A stretch of DNA of 64,000 nucleotides from Amphiplicatus sp046296195 (GCA_046296195.1 JBKBLR010000004.1:62001-126000), one strand, 5' to 3'. Shown: positions 1 to 9,588, counted from the first letter of the stretch. Notes: generated by a model from the sequence alone, not told the origin. A program made the numbers and translations.

Positions 1-824
1 CCGAGGCTCTTTGCGCCGAGCGCCCGCTGGATGATGTATTGGTTGCAGCCCCAGTAGGAGAGATTCATGATCCACATGCCGCCGATGACGACGCTGAGGC
101 CGGGAAGGTTTTTATATTCCGGATTGTCGCGCGACAGGATCATGTCGAACTTCTGCGGGAACTCTGAGGCCAGCCGCTGGTAACCCGCGATCGCGTCGCC
201 GCCGCCGACCTTGTCGAGCACGATGGCGGTGATGATGAAGCCGCCGATGATGAGAAGTACGACCTGGATGATGTCGGTCAGCGCCACCGCCTTGAGGCCG
301 CCGTAAAGCGAATAGGCGGCGGCGAACAACGCGAGCAGGATCATGCCGGCCATCATCGGCGCGCCGGTCATCGCGCTGATCGCCGTCGCCCCGAGCCAGA
401 GCACGGTCGTTAAGTTGACGAAGGTGTAAAGGCCGATCCAGAACACCGACATCACATATTTGACGCTGGGCCCGAAGCGCTGCTCGAGGAATTGCGGCAT
501 CGTGTAGATGCCGCGCTTCAGGAAAATCGGCAGAAAGAATTTTCCGACAATCAGAAGCGCGAGCGCCGCCATCCACTCATAGGAAGCGATGGCGAGCCCG
601 ACGGCGTAGCCCGATCCCGCCATGCCGATGATCTGCTCGGCGGAAATATTCGCCGCGATCAGCGAGGCGCCGATCGCCCACCACGGCAGCGATTTGCCGG
701 CGAGGAAGTAATCGCTCGTATCTTTCTTGCGGCCTGCTTTTTCGCGCGAGACGAGAGTCGCGATCGCGATGAGCCCGACGGCGTACGCGGCGATAATGGC
801 GAAATCGATCGGCGCCAGAGACAT
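1..824 (-). CDS. Sodium/galactose-glucose symporter (SSS family, vSGLT type), 3' end outside window
   Basis: Membrane protein that imports a sugar with Na+. Translating the reverse strand from the ATG at 824 gives 274 residues without a stop. These match the SSS family in order: first helix IDFAIIAAYAVGL, then DYFLAGKSLPWWAIGASLIA and NISAEQIIGMAGSGYAVGLA, the segment of vSGLT that lines the Na+ and sugar sites. YWGCNQYIIQRALGAKS, the galactose-gating Tyr/Asn/Gln region, is near the truncation. The downstream half is missing only because the window ends. It diverges from an alpha-galactosidase/galT/galK cluster, so galactose released by that cluster is the likely substrate. The family is certain; galactose rather than glucose specificity is inferred from context. 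Confidence 0.93.
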   Translation of the reverse strand, partial: MSLAPIDFAIIAAYAVGLIAIATLVSREKAGRKKDTSDYFLAGKSLPWWAIGASLIAANISAEQIIGMAGSGYAVGLAIASYEWMAALALLIVGKFFLPIFLKRGIYTMPQFLEQRFGPSVKYVMSVFWIGLYTFVNLTTVLWLGATAISAMTGAPMMAGMILLALFAAAYSLYGGLKAVALTDIIQVVLLIIGGFIITAIVLDKVGGGDAIAGYQRLASEFPQKFDMILSRDNPEYKNLPGLSVVIGGMWIMNLSYWGCNQYIIQRALGAKSL

Positions 825-1097
825 GCGGTTCCTATCAGCTTTTCAGGGTTCGACAAGCGTCAGACGACTCACCATAGCGCGATTTCCGGCCCGGTTAACC
901 TCCGTCGACCTTACCCGAAGCGTGCTGCTATCCGCCTACAGACGGATGGCCTGGCGTTGAACGGCCGGGTCTTATGAAATGCGGACGTCGACTGCAAAAA
1001 ATTGCATTCCAGATCCGTCGCACGTTGATTGACCGCCGGCGCCGCCATAAAGTCCGCCGCAGCGGGCCGGCCCCGATTGGCCTGAGATGGATTTGCA
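825..1097. promoter_or_regulatory. Divergent promoter region with candidate operator (inverted repeat 993-1006)
   Basis: This 273-bp gap separates the divergent symporter and MFS/galactosidase genes and has no convincing ORF. It contains TGCAAAAAATTGCA at 993-1006, a perfect 5-bp inverted repeat around AAAA. Its arms resemble the half-sites of LacI/GalR-family operators. No regulator gene lies in the visible part, and no strong -35/-10 pair stands out. Operator function is inferred. Confidence 0.4.
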
Positions 1098-2447
1098 ATG
1101 TCCGCTTCTGGCGCTCCCGGACTTGCGGCCTCAGCCGGCTTTAAACCGCGGCTCTCGCCCTGGCGAATCCTTGAGATGAATCTCGGGTTCCTCGGCCTTC
1201 AATTCAGCTTCGGCCTGCAGCAGGGAAACATGACGCCGATCTACGGCTATCTCGGCGCCGATGAGTCGAGATTCCCGATCCTCCTGCTCGCAGGTCCGAT
1301 GACGGGCCTCATCGTGCAGCCGATCGTCGGCGCGCTGAGCGATCGGACGGACACACGATGGGGCCGCCGCGTTCCCTACATGATCCTCGGATCGGCCATC
1401 TGCTCTCTTGGCCTTCTATTCATGCCCCTGAGTTCATCGATCCTGATGGCGGCGAGTCTCCTCTGGATGCTCGACGCCGGGAACAACATGACGATGGAGC
1501 CTTATCGCGCCTATATCAGCGACCGGCTCGGCGACGAGCAGCGGCGGTTCGGATTCCTCGCCCAAAGCGCGTTCACGGGTCTTGCGCAGATGCTAGCGTT
1601 CCTGACGCCGTCGATCCTGGTTTACGCCTTCGGCGTCGACAAGGATGCGGTCGATTCCCACAACATTCCCCTTACCGCGCGCATCGCGTTCACAATCGGG
1701 GCGTTCCTGTCGATTGCAACGCTCCTGTGGTCGGTCGCCCGCGTGCCCGAATTGCCGCTGACCGCCGCGGAAAAGGCGCTTATCGCGAGCCAGCCGAAAA
1801 GCGCCGGCGCCATCCTGAAGGAGATCGCGGAGGCGGCGCTTGCGATGCCAAGGGCGATGCGCCGCCTCGCCGTGATGAGCCTTTTTCAGTGGTATGCGAT
1901 GGCCGCCTATTGGAGCTACGTTATCTATTCGATCGGCCGGTCGGTCTACGATGTGACGGATCCGGCGACAAATGAATTTCGTTCCGCGGTGCTGGCCAAC
2001 GGCGAGATGGCGGCGTTCTACAATTTCATCGCCTTCATCGCCGCCTTCAGCCTCGTCCCGTTCGCGCGCCGCTTCGGGCCGGCGCGGGTTCATGCATGCT
2101 GCCTCGTGCTGGCGGGCGCCGGCATGCTGGCTCTTCCCCACGTCGCGATGAAAGAGCTGCTGTTCCTGCCGGCGGTCGGCATCGGGATCGGCTGGGCGAG
2201 CATTATGGGAAACCCCTATGTTATTCTCGCCGGGTCGATTCCGCCGGAGCGCACGGGCGTCTATATGGGCATCTTCAACATGATGATCGTCATCCCGATG
2301 CTCTTGCTCGCCGCAACGCTGCCTTTTTATTACAAGCCGCTCCTCGGGGCGGACCCGCGCAACGTTCTTTCGCTGGCCGGCGCCTTGTTGTTTTTGGCTG
2401 CGCTGGCCGTGCTTGGAGCGGGAGACGGGCGGCTAAAGAGCAGGTAG
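1098..2447 (+). CDS. MFS sugar transporter (SLC45/GPH-like)
   Basis: Probable inner-membrane importer of a galactoside or other oligosaccharide, 449 residues with about 12 hydrophobic helices. It starts with a cytosolic tail, then FLGLQFSFGLQQGNMTPIYG, which is typical of bacterial SLC45/GPH-like sucrose-maltose porters. The MFS loop 2-3 signature appears as GALSDRTDTRWGRRVPYM. It is the first gene of a row: the alpha-galactosidase starts 10 bases after its stop, followed by galT and galK. Import of an alpha-galactoside for hydrolysis inside the cell is therefore the simplest role. The fold is secure; the substrate is inferred from the neighbours. Confidence 0.85.
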   Translation: MSASGAPGLAASAGFKPRLSPWRILEMNLGFLGLQFSFGLQQGNMTPIYGYLGADESRFPILLLAGPMTGLIVQPIVGALSDRTDTRWGRRVPYMILGSAICSLGLLFMPLSSSILMAASLLWMLDAGNNMTMEPYRAYISDRLGDEQRRFGFLAQSAFTGLAQMLAFLTPSILVYAFGVDKDAVDSHNIPLTARIAFTIGAFLSIATLLWSVARVPELPLTAAEKALIASQPKSAGAILKEIAEAALAMPRAMRRLAVMSLFQWYAMAAYWSYVIYSIGRSVYDVTDPATNEFRSAVLANGEMAAFYNFIAFIAAFSLVPFARRFGPARVHACCLVLAGAGMLALPHVAMKELLFLPAVGIGIGWASIMGNPYVILAGSIPPERTGVYMGIFNMMIVIPMLLLAATLPFYYKPLLGADPRNVLSLAGALLFLAALAVLGAGDGRLKSR

Positions 2448-2457
2448 AAGCCAACGT

Positions 2458-4602
2458 ATGAGCGGAGACAAGACCGGCGCGGCGCGCTTTCTCGCCCTGC
2501 ATGGGCGGACGACATCGCTCATCCTCGAAACGCCGGTGGGGAAGGCGCCGCTGTGGCGCTATTGGGGGCCGCGCCTTCCTGATGACGCGTCGCCGCCATG
2601 CGGCTTGCGCGATGAACGGCCTTCGCCGTCCTTTTCGCTCGATCGCGATCTGCCGCTGTCCGTCTTTCCGGCCTTCGGCGGCGGCTGGTTTTACACGGCT
2701 GCGCTCAAGGCGCATCGCAATGGCGAGGCCTTCGCGCAAGCGTTCACCGGTTCGCGCGTGAAGACAGTTGAAGGTCGTTTGACGATCACGCTCGAGGATC
2801 CGGTAAGCGGCGTCGAGGTCGAGATTCAGATGAGGCTCGATGGGGCGAGCGACGTCCTGACCATTTCGACCGCGCTCACCAATCGTGGTGCTGACGCCCT
2901 CGACGTCATCGACCTCGCGGCGGCGGCGCTCGTTCTGCCAGCGGCTCCAGCGCGCGTGCGTTATTTCACCGGCCGCCATAACCGCGAATTCGATGAACGC
3001 GAAGAGCTGCTCGGCGCGGCGGCATGGCGGCGCGAAAACCGCCGCGGGCTGGCATCGCACGACGCTTTCCCCGGAGCGCTCGTGCTGATGGGCGGCGCGG
3101 GGCGCGACGACGGGCTGGTCTATGGCGTCCAGATCGCATGGTCCGGCAATCACTTTCAATCAATCGAACGGATCGACGACGGCCGCCGGCTCTGGCTCGC
3201 CGGCGAAGGGCTCGCGCCCGGGGAGGGACGCCTTGCCCCCGGCGAGACGATGATGACCCCTGATGTGCTCGCGACATGCTCCGACAAGGGCGCAAACGGC
3301 GTCGCGCAGAACTTCCATCGGGCGATCCGCGCCCGGATGGAGTGGCCCGGCGGCGCGATGGCGCCACGGCCCGTGCACCTCAACACCTGGGAGGCGTTCT
3401 ATTTCAATCATCGCCTCGACGAGTTGAAATCTCTGGCGGACGAGGCCGCGCGGCTGGGCGTCGAGCGCTTCGTGCTCGACGATGGCTGGTTCAAGGGACG
3501 CGACAATGACCGCTCAGGCCTCGGCGACTGGACGCCCGATCCCGTCAAATACCCGCAAGGGCTGAGGCCGCTCGCGGATCATGTCATCGCTCTCGGCATG
3601 GCGTTCGGGCTCTGGGTCGAGCCGGAGATGGTCAATCCGGACAGCGATCTGTTCCGCGCGCACCCCGATTGGGCGCTGCTAATCCGAGGTCATCCGCTGC
3701 TGACAGGCCGCAACCAGCTCGTGCTCGACCTGACCAGAGAAGACGTGAGCGACCATCTCTTTGCGGCGATCGGCGCGCTGCTGGCGGCGCTGCCGATTTC
3801 CTATGTCAAATGGGATCACAATCGCGATCTTGCCTTTGCGGGCGACGTCGAAGGACGCGCCGCCTATGGGCGTCAGGTGCGCGCCGCCTATGCCTTGATG
3901 GCGCGTCTGCGCCGCGCGTATCCCGCGGTCGAGATCGAGGCCTGCGCCGGCGGCGGCGGGCGCAGCGACGCCGGCGTCCTTCAGCATGCGCACCGCATCT
4001 GGGCGAGCGATTGCCTTGATGCACCCGTGCGGCTTTCTATCCAGCGCGGCTTCCTCCAGTTCCTGCCGCCAGAAGTCATGGGTTCGCATATCGGCGCCGC
4101 GCCGGCGCATTCGACAGGGCGCACGCACGCGATGGAGTTACGCGCCGGCGTTGCAGCTACTGGACATCTGGGACTTGAACTCGACATTCGCAGTTTAGAC
4201 GCCAATGACCGGCTGACGATTGGCAGCTGGATCGAATTTTACAAGCGATCGCGCGGGCTCATACATTCAGGCGCGATCTGGATTGGCGATGAGATCGACG
4301 GGCTCCTCTGGCAGGCGCATGGCGCGCCGGAAGATTTTATTCTGTTTGTCTTGCGCGTCGATCCGACGCGCGAGCGCTTTGCGCCGACGATCCGCCTCGC
4401 CATGGCCGACCCCGTGCGGCGTTACCGGGTCAGGATCGAGCAGGGATGGCAGCGGCGCGGCTGGGTGATGGGCGGCGACTTCTTCAATCGGCTTTCTGAC
4501 GACGGCGCCGAGATCAGCGGCGCCTGGCTCAATCGATCGGGACTGCCCATGCCGCCCATGCTCGCTGACAGCGCCGTCGTTTTCAGGCTGACGGCGCAAT
4601 GA
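2458..4602 (+). CDS. Alpha-galactosidase, glycoside hydrolase family 36
   Basis: Hydrolyses terminal alpha-galactosyl residues (melibiose/raffinose type) to free galactose. The 714 residues fit GH36 group I (about 700-740): an N-terminal beta-sandwich (about 1-290), a TIM barrel (about 300-620) and a C-terminal beta domain. KWDHNRD gives the nucleophile Asp453 and WASDCLDA the acid/base Asp518, spaced as in the family. VLDDGWF and EVMGSHIGAAP are also present. No signal peptide is visible, so the enzyme is cytoplasmic and its substrate must be imported, fitting the MFS gene just upstream. Its stop overlaps the galT start (ATGA), indicating translational coupling. Confidence 0.93.
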   Translation: MSGDKTGAARFLALHGRTTSLILETPVGKAPLWRYWGPRLPDDASPPCGLRDERPSPSFSLDRDLPLSVFPAFGGGWFYTAALKAHRNGEAFAQAFTGSRVKTVEGRLTITLEDPVSGVEVEIQMRLDGASDVLTISTALTNRGADALDVIDLAAAALVLPAAPARVRYFTGRHNREFDEREELLGAAAWRRENRRGLASHDAFPGALVLMGGAGRDDGLVYGVQIAWSGNHFQSIERIDDGRRLWLAGEGLAPGEGRLAPGETMMTPDVLATCSDKGANGVAQNFHRAIRARMEWPGGAMAPRPVHLNTWEAFYFNHRLDELKSLADEAARLGVERFVLDDGWFKGRDNDRSGLGDWTPDPVKYPQGLRPLADHVIALGMAFGLWVEPEMVNPDSDLFRAHPDWALLIRGHPLLTGRNQLVLDLTREDVSDHLFAAIGALLAALPISYVKWDHNRDLAFAGDVEGRAAYGRQVRAAYALMARLRRAYPAVEIEACAGGGGRSDAGVLQHAHRIWASDCLDAPVRLSIQRGFLQFLPPEVMGSHIGAAPAHSTGRTHAMELRAGVAATGHLGLELDIRSLDANDRLTIGSWIEFYKRSRGLIHSGAIWIGDEIDGLLWQAHGAPEDFILFVLRVDPTRERFAPTIRLAMADPVRRYRVRIEQGWQRRGWVMGGDFFNRLSDDGAEISGAWLNRSGLPMPPMLADSAVVFRLTAQ

Positions 4603-5633
4603 CCTTCGATCCACGCGAGCATCCGCACCGGCGCTTTAATCCGTTGACGGGAGATTGCGTGCTGGTCTCGCCGCACCGGGGCGCGCGGCCCTGGCTCGGC
4701 GCCATGGAGCCGCAAGTCGCCGCCGCGCAAGCTGATCATGATCCTGAATGCTATCTTTGTCCCGGCAACCGCCGCGCGACGGGCGCGGTCAATCCCCGCT
4801 ATCGCGGCGTGCATGTGTTCGACAATGATTTTCCGGCGCTGATGGCGGAGGCCCATTCCTTCGCGGCGGGCGATCCCTTGCTGCGCTTCGAGCCGGCTCA
4901 GGGCGTCTGCCGCGTTGTCTGCTTTTCCCCGCATCATGCGGCGACGCTGCCGGAGCTTTCCGTTGAGGCCGTCCGCGACGTCGTCGCGTGCTGGCGGAAC
5001 GAAACCGCGGCGCTGCAATCAACCTACCCGCATGTGCAGGTGTTCGAGAACAAGGGCGCGATGATGGGATGCTCCAATCCTCATCCTCATTCGCAGATCT
5101 GGGCGACGTCTTATGTTCCCTCCGAGGCGGCGGTCGAAGACCAGCGTCAGCGGAATTACTTTGCCGCCAATAATCGCGCGTTGCTCGACGATGTCGCGAA
5201 GGAGGAAACGAAAAGAGGGGAGCGGGTCGTTCTTCAGTCCGACCGTTTCCTTGTCATCGTGCCCTTCTGGGCCGCCTGGCCGTTCGAAACGCTGCTGATC
5301 GCCAGAACGCCGTTGCAGCGCCTCTCGGATCTCGATGAGGCCGCCATGGCGGACCTCGCCAGCGTGCTGAAGCGCCTCACGACCCGTTATGACAACCTCT
5401 TCGGGTGCAGCTTCCCCTATTCGATGGGATTTCACGGCGCGCCGGGCGTCGAGGGCGCTGACTACTGGCGCCTGCACGCGCATTTTTATCCGCCGCTCCT
5501 GCGTTCGGCGAGCGTCCGCAAATTCATGGTCGGCTTTGAGATGCTCGCCGAAGCCCAGCGCGACATGACGCCGGAAGCGGCCGCTGAGAGATTGCGTGCC
5601 TGTTCTCAAACACATTATCGGGCGTCGCGGTGA
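4599..5633 (+). CDS. galT: Galactose-1-phosphate uridylyltransferase
   Basis: Leloir pathway enzyme exchanging galactose-1-phosphate with UDP-glucose. At 344 residues it has normal length. The zinc-site motif CYLCPGN is near the N terminus. The active-site His-Pro-His is at 162-164 in GCSNPHPHSQIW, with His164 as the uridylylated nucleophile by analogy with the family. The C-terminal region FHGAPGVEGADYWRLHAHFY carries the second conserved His set. The start overlaps the galactosidase stop and its own stop overlaps galK, so the three are one transcription and translation unit. Confidence 0.96.
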   Translation: MTFDPREHPHRRFNPLTGDCVLVSPHRGARPWLGAMEPQVAAAQADHDPECYLCPGNRRATGAVNPRYRGVHVFDNDFPALMAEAHSFAAGDPLLRFEPAQGVCRVVCFSPHHAATLPELSVEAVRDVVACWRNETAALQSTYPHVQVFENKGAMMGCSNPHPHSQIWATSYVPSEAAVEDQRQRNYFAANNRALLDDVAKEETKRGERVVLQSDRFLVIVPFWAAWPFETLLIARTPLQRLSDLDEAAMADLASVLKRLTTRYDNLFGCSFPYSMGFHGAPGVEGADYWRLHAHFYPPLLRSASVRKFMVGFEMLAEAQRDMTPEAAAERLRACSQTHYRASR

Positions 5634-6790
5634 TGACGGGCGCGCTCGGCATGCGGGTTCAGGACACGTTTCGCCGGGCCTTCGGCGGCGCGCCCGATCT
5701 CGTCGCGCGCGCGCCCGGCCGGGTCAATCTAATCGGCGAACATACCGACTACAATGACGGCTATGTGCTGCCCTTCGCCATCTCGTTTGAAACGCGCGTT
5801 GCAGCGCGCCGCCGAGACGACGGCCAGGTCCGCGTCGCAGCGGCGGATTTCGGCGGCGCGATCGACGAATTCAGCCTTGCTGAACCGGTCGCCCGCTCGA
5901 CGGCGAATCCGTGGGCGGATTATGTGCGCGGCGTCATCCGGGAGTTCGCTCGCGAGGACGTCATGTTTCGAGGGGCCGATCTTGCGATCGCCGGCGATGT
6001 GCCGCAAGGCGCGGGGCTTTCGTCCTCCGCCGCGCTTGAAGTGGCGACGGGATTGGCGGTCGCCGCCCTTGCCGGTCGCGCCGATTTCGACCGCCTGGCG
6101 CTCGCGCGCCTCTGCCAGCGCGCCGAGAATAACTTCGTCGGCTGCCAGTGCGGCGTCATGGACCAGCTTGTCTCGGCGCGCGGGGTCGAAGGGGCTGCGC
6201 TGCTGATCGATTGCCGCACGCTCGACTGCAAGCCCGTGCTTGCGCCGGATCATGTCGCGTATTTCGTCGTCCATTCCGGCGTCGTGCACGGACATGCGGG
6301 CGGGGAATATAATGACCGGCGCCGGCAATGCGACGAGGCGGCGGCGGCGCTCGGCGTCGGCAAGCTGCGCGATGCGGATCTTCCGGCGCTTCAGCGTCAT
6401 GCGCACAAGCTCGAGCCGGTCGCCTTCCGCCGCGCCCGGCATGTGATCGCGGAGAATGCGCGCACTATTGAGGCGGCGGCAGCGCTTGCGGCGGGCGATC
6501 TTCGTGCGCTCGGCCGCCTGATGAGGCAATCCCACCAGTCGATGCGCGATGATTTCGAGATCACGACGCCTGACATCGACCGGCTTGCAGCGCTCATGGG
6601 AGACATCATCGGCGAAGAGGGCGGCGCACGGATGACCGGCGGCGGCTTTGGCGGTTGCGTGGTCGCCGTCGCCGCCCGTGATCGCGTCGACGAGGTCATT
6701 CGGCGGGCGGCAGCAGACTATCGGCGTCCGGACGGCCAGGCGACGCAGATCTTAGTTGCAAAACCGTCGCGTGGCGCCAGCCTCGCGTGA
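5630..6790 (+). CDS. galK: Galactokinase
   Basis: Phosphorylates galactose at C1 with ATP. It is a GHMP kinase of 386 residues. The galactokinase signature GRVNLIGEHTDYNDGYVLPF is near the N terminus, the ATP-binding motif GAGLSSSAALEVA follows, and the third GHMP motif RMTGGGFGGC is near the C terminus. The start ATG overlaps the galT stop (ATGATG; an ATG three bases on is equally possible). The cluster has no galE or galM within the window, so epimerase and mutarotase must be encoded elsewhere. Confidence 0.96.
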   Translation: MMTGALGMRVQDTFRRAFGGAPDLVARAPGRVNLIGEHTDYNDGYVLPFAISFETRVAARRRDDGQVRVAAADFGGAIDEFSLAEPVARSTANPWADYVRGVIREFAREDVMFRGADLAIAGDVPQGAGLSSSAALEVATGLAVAALAGRADFDRLALARLCQRAENNFVGCQCGVMDQLVSARGVEGAALLIDCRTLDCKPVLAPDHVAYFVVHSGVVHGHAGGEYNDRRRQCDEAAAALGVGKLRDADLPALQRHAHKLEPVAFRRARHVIAENARTIEAAAALAAGDLRALGRLMRQSHQSMRDDFEITTPDIDRLAALMGDIIGEEGGARMTGGGFGGCVVAVAARDRVDEVIRRAAADYRRPDGQATQILVAKPSRGASLA

Positions 6791-6904
6791 TCTTCCAGAC
6801 CCTGCCGGCCGGAAGCACTTAGCCTCCGCATTGCCGTTTCAGGCGATTTAATTGACCAAGGCGAAGCGAAGAGATTAAACTTCCCAAATCATGGGGAGTG
6901 TGTC

Positions 6905-7963
6905 ATGCGCAAACTTGGATCGTTGATCGTGGCTTCGGTCTTGTCAGCGGCGACGCTGGTTCATGCGGCGGAAGTCGTCGACCAGTCCCAGACCGTCATT
7001 GATTCCGCTCGCGGCTTTATTGGCATTGGTGGCGATGTCGAGCAGAAACTGGCGCAAACCTTCGTGGCCGGCGTCACGGGCAATCTCGTCGCCATCCGAA
7101 TGCCCATCGTCGGATGCGCGCGCGGCGATCTTGTCATCGAGGTGCGGCGCGCCGATCCCGACGGCGGACCAGAAGGCGCGCTGTTGAACACCACGCGCTT
7201 CGATCCCGCCCTCGTGCCGGTCAGCGGGCGTGCGCTGCATGAATTCAGATTTTCCGCGCCGGTCCCCATTCGTGCGAGCGCAAGATACGCCTTCACGCTG
7301 CGCATGGACCCGCTCGCCCCGGCCTACTGCAACTATGCGCACAGCCCGCTCGGAACCGACCTCTATCCAGCGGGCGATCTTTATTACGACTCGAGACCCA
7401 ATCCGCCGGGCTGGGTCACAAGCCTTTCAACGGGCGGCCAATCGGACCTCGCCTTCGAAACCATCGTTGAAACGGGCGCTGGCCCGGGTCCCGGACCGCG
7501 AGCCGGCAGGAACTGTCTCATCTCAGGCGGTCCGGCCGGCGGCTTGCCGATTCCCGAAACGCTCCCTGTCTGCCGTTGCCTCCGCGACGAGGGGCTTCGT
7601 GAGTTTCGTTGCGCTCTCCTGCATCCCGACTTCTTCGCGATCCGCCGGGTGCCCTTCATCAATCTCAATGCTCCCTACACGGAGCGTTGGGAGGTTCTGC
7701 CGCTAACCAGGCTTTCCGCGCCGATTGCACTGCGTTTTGAAGGGGAGAACATCGGCCAGCCGATCGACCTCGTCTTCAGGGGCGTTTCGTTGAAAGCGCC
7801 CCGGTCGCGCATGATCACGCTGAAAGGGCCGTCCTCGCCCGTCGCCATCAAGGGCGCGGCCGTCCTCGATTACGGCAAGGAGACCTGGCGGATCGATCGG
7901 ACGTTGCCGCTCGAGGCCTATGCCGTCCCGGCGCCGCCCGCGAATCTCCCGCCGTCGGACTAG
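6905..7963 (+). CDS. Secreted protein of unknown function
   Basis: A 352-residue protein with a clear Sec signal peptide (residues 1-21, ending VHA, then AEVV). The N-terminal half looks like a beta-sandwich (QKLAQTFVAGVTGNLVAIRM, then an alternating hydrophobic pattern through about residue 195). A Gly/Pro linker (GAGPGPGPRAG) leads to a Cys-containing second part with CRCLRDEG and CALLHP. I do not recognise a named family. The first half resembles extracellular carbohydrate-binding or 'choice-of-anchor' type domains in general pattern only. It is monocistronic, 114 bp after galK, with GGGGAG ahead of the ATG. Confidence 0.7.
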   Translation: MRKLGSLIVASVLSAATLVHAAEVVDQSQTVIDSARGFIGIGGDVEQKLAQTFVAGVTGNLVAIRMPIVGCARGDLVIEVRRADPDGGPEGALLNTTRFDPALVPVSGRALHEFRFSAPVPIRASARYAFTLRMDPLAPAYCNYAHSPLGTDLYPAGDLYYDSRPNPPGWVTSLSTGGQSDLAFETIVETGAGPGPGPRAGRNCLISGGPAGGLPIPETLPVCRCLRDEGLREFRCALLHPDFFAIRRVPFINLNAPYTERWEVLPLTRLSAPIALRFEGENIGQPIDLVFRGVSLKAPRSRMITLKGPSSPVAIKGAAVLDYGKETWRIDRTLPLEAYAVPAPPANLPPSD

Positions 7964-8009
7964 GCGCCTGCCGGGTGACGAGGCGGGCGGAACCGGCTAA
8001 AGCCCCGCC

Positions 8010-9584
8010 ATGCCGCTCGACCCCCATGCCGCCAGCCATGAACGCGTCCTCATCGTCGACTTCGGGTCGCAGGTGACGCAGCTGATCGCCCGCCGCCTGC
8101 GCGAGGCCGGCGTCTATTGCGAGATCCACCCTTACAATCGCGTCGATGCGAGGTTTCTCGGCGAATATGCGCCAAAGGCGATCGTGCTTTCGGGCGGCCC
8201 GGCGAGCGTGAAGACCGCGGCGAGCCCGCGCGCCGATGCGGCCGTTTTCTCGGCCGGCGTGCCGGTGCTCGCCATCTGTTACGGCCAGCAGACGATGGCG
8301 CTTCAGCTCGGCGGCGCGGTCGATCATTCGGACAAGCGCGAGTTCGGACGCGCGGAGGTGACCATCGAACGCCCGAGCGCTCTTTTCGAGGGCGTCTGGG
8401 ATGTCGGCAAGAGCTATCCCGTCTGGATGAGCCATGGCGACAAGGTGACCCGCCTGCCGGAGGGGTTCTCCGTCGCCGGAACATCGCCGAACGCGCCCTT
8501 CGCCATCGCGACCGACGAACGTCGCCGCTTTTACAGCGTGATGTTTCATCCCGAAGTCGTACACACGCCCGATGGCGCCAAGCTGTTGCGCAATTTCGTC
8601 CGTAAGATCGCGGGCCTCAAGGGCGACTGGACGATGGCGTCGTTCCGCGCCGAAGCGATCCGCGACATCCGCCGCCAGGTCGGTGCGGCGCGCGTCATTT
8701 GCGGGCTGTCGGGGGGCGTTGACTCCTCCGTCGCAGCGGTGCTCCTCCATGAGGCGATCGGCGACCAGCTAACCTGCGTCTTCGTCGACACCGGCCTGAT
8801 GCGCGCCGGCGAAGGGGCCGAGGTCGTCCGGCTGTTCCGCGGCCATTACAACATCCCGCTCATCCATGTGGACGCCGAGGCGCTCTTCCTCGAAAAGCTC
8901 AAGGGCGTCGAGGACCCGGAGCGCAAGCGCAAGATCATCGGCGCGACGTTCATAGGCGTCTTCGAGGCCGAGGCGCGCAAGATCGACGGCGCTGAATTCC
9001 TTGCGCAGGGAACGCTCTATCCTGATGTCATCGAGAGCGTCTCGTTTGACGGCGGGCCGTCAGTGACGATCAAGTCCCACCACAATGTCGGCGGTTTGCC
9101 GGAGCGGATGAATCTGAAACTTGTCGAGCCGCTGCGCGAGCTCTTCAAGGATGAAGTGCGCGCGCTCGGGCGCGAACTTGGACTGCCGCCGTCCTTTGTC
9201 GGGCGCCATCCTTTTCCGGGGCCGGGTCTTGCGATCCGCATTCCCGGCGAGGTCACCAAGGAAAGGGCCGATCTTCTCCGCAGAGCCGACGCCGTCTATC
9301 TCGATGAGATCCGCAAGGCCGGGCTCTATGACGACATCTGGCAGGCCTTCGCGGTGCTCCTGCCGGTGCGTTCGGTCGGCGTGATGGGCGACGGGCGCAC
9401 TTATGATCATGTTCTGGCGTTGCGCGCCGTCACGTCGACGGACGGTATGACCGCGGACTATTATCCTTTCAGCCATGATTTCCTCGGCCGCTGCGCGACA
9501 CGCATCATCAACGAGGTCAAGGGCGTCAATCGCGTCGTCTATGACGTGACTTCCAAGCCCCCGGGCACGATCGAGTGGGAATGA
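8010..9584 (+). CDS. guaA: GMP synthase (glutamine-hydrolysing)
   Basis: Makes GMP from XMP, ATP and glutamine in the cytoplasm. The 524 residues contain an N-terminal class I glutamine amidotransferase (VLIVDFGSQVTQLIARR; nucleophile Cys90 in AICYGQQTMALQLGG; FHPEV His). The ATP-pyrophosphatase domain has SGGVDSSVAAVL, and the C-terminal dimerisation domain ends KPPGTIEWE, as usual for GuaA. The next gene starts five bases after the stop, so guaA heads a four-gene unit with an unknown protein, corA and an oxygenase. Confidence 0.98.
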   Translation: MPLDPHAASHERVLIVDFGSQVTQLIARRLREAGVYCEIHPYNRVDARFLGEYAPKAIVLSGGPASVKTAASPRADAAVFSAGVPVLAICYGQQTMALQLGGAVDHSDKREFGRAEVTIERPSALFEGVWDVGKSYPVWMSHGDKVTRLPEGFSVAGTSPNAPFAIATDERRRFYSVMFHPEVVHTPDGAKLLRNFVRKIAGLKGDWTMASFRAEAIRDIRRQVGAARVICGLSGGVDSSVAAVLLHEAIGDQLTCVFVDTGLMRAGEGAEVVRLFRGHYNIPLIHVDAEALFLEKLKGVEDPERKRKIIGATFIGVFEAEARKIDGAEFLAQGTLYPDVIESVSFDGGPSVTIKSHHNVGGLPERMNLKLVEPLRELFKDEVRALGRELGLPPSFVGRHPFPGPGLAIRIPGEVTKERADLLRRADAVYLDEIRKAGLYDDIWQAFAVLLPVRSVGVMGDGRTYDHVLALRAVTSTDGMTADYYPFSHDFLGRCATRIINEVKGVNRVVYDVTSKPPGTIEWE

Positions 9585-9588
9585 GGCG

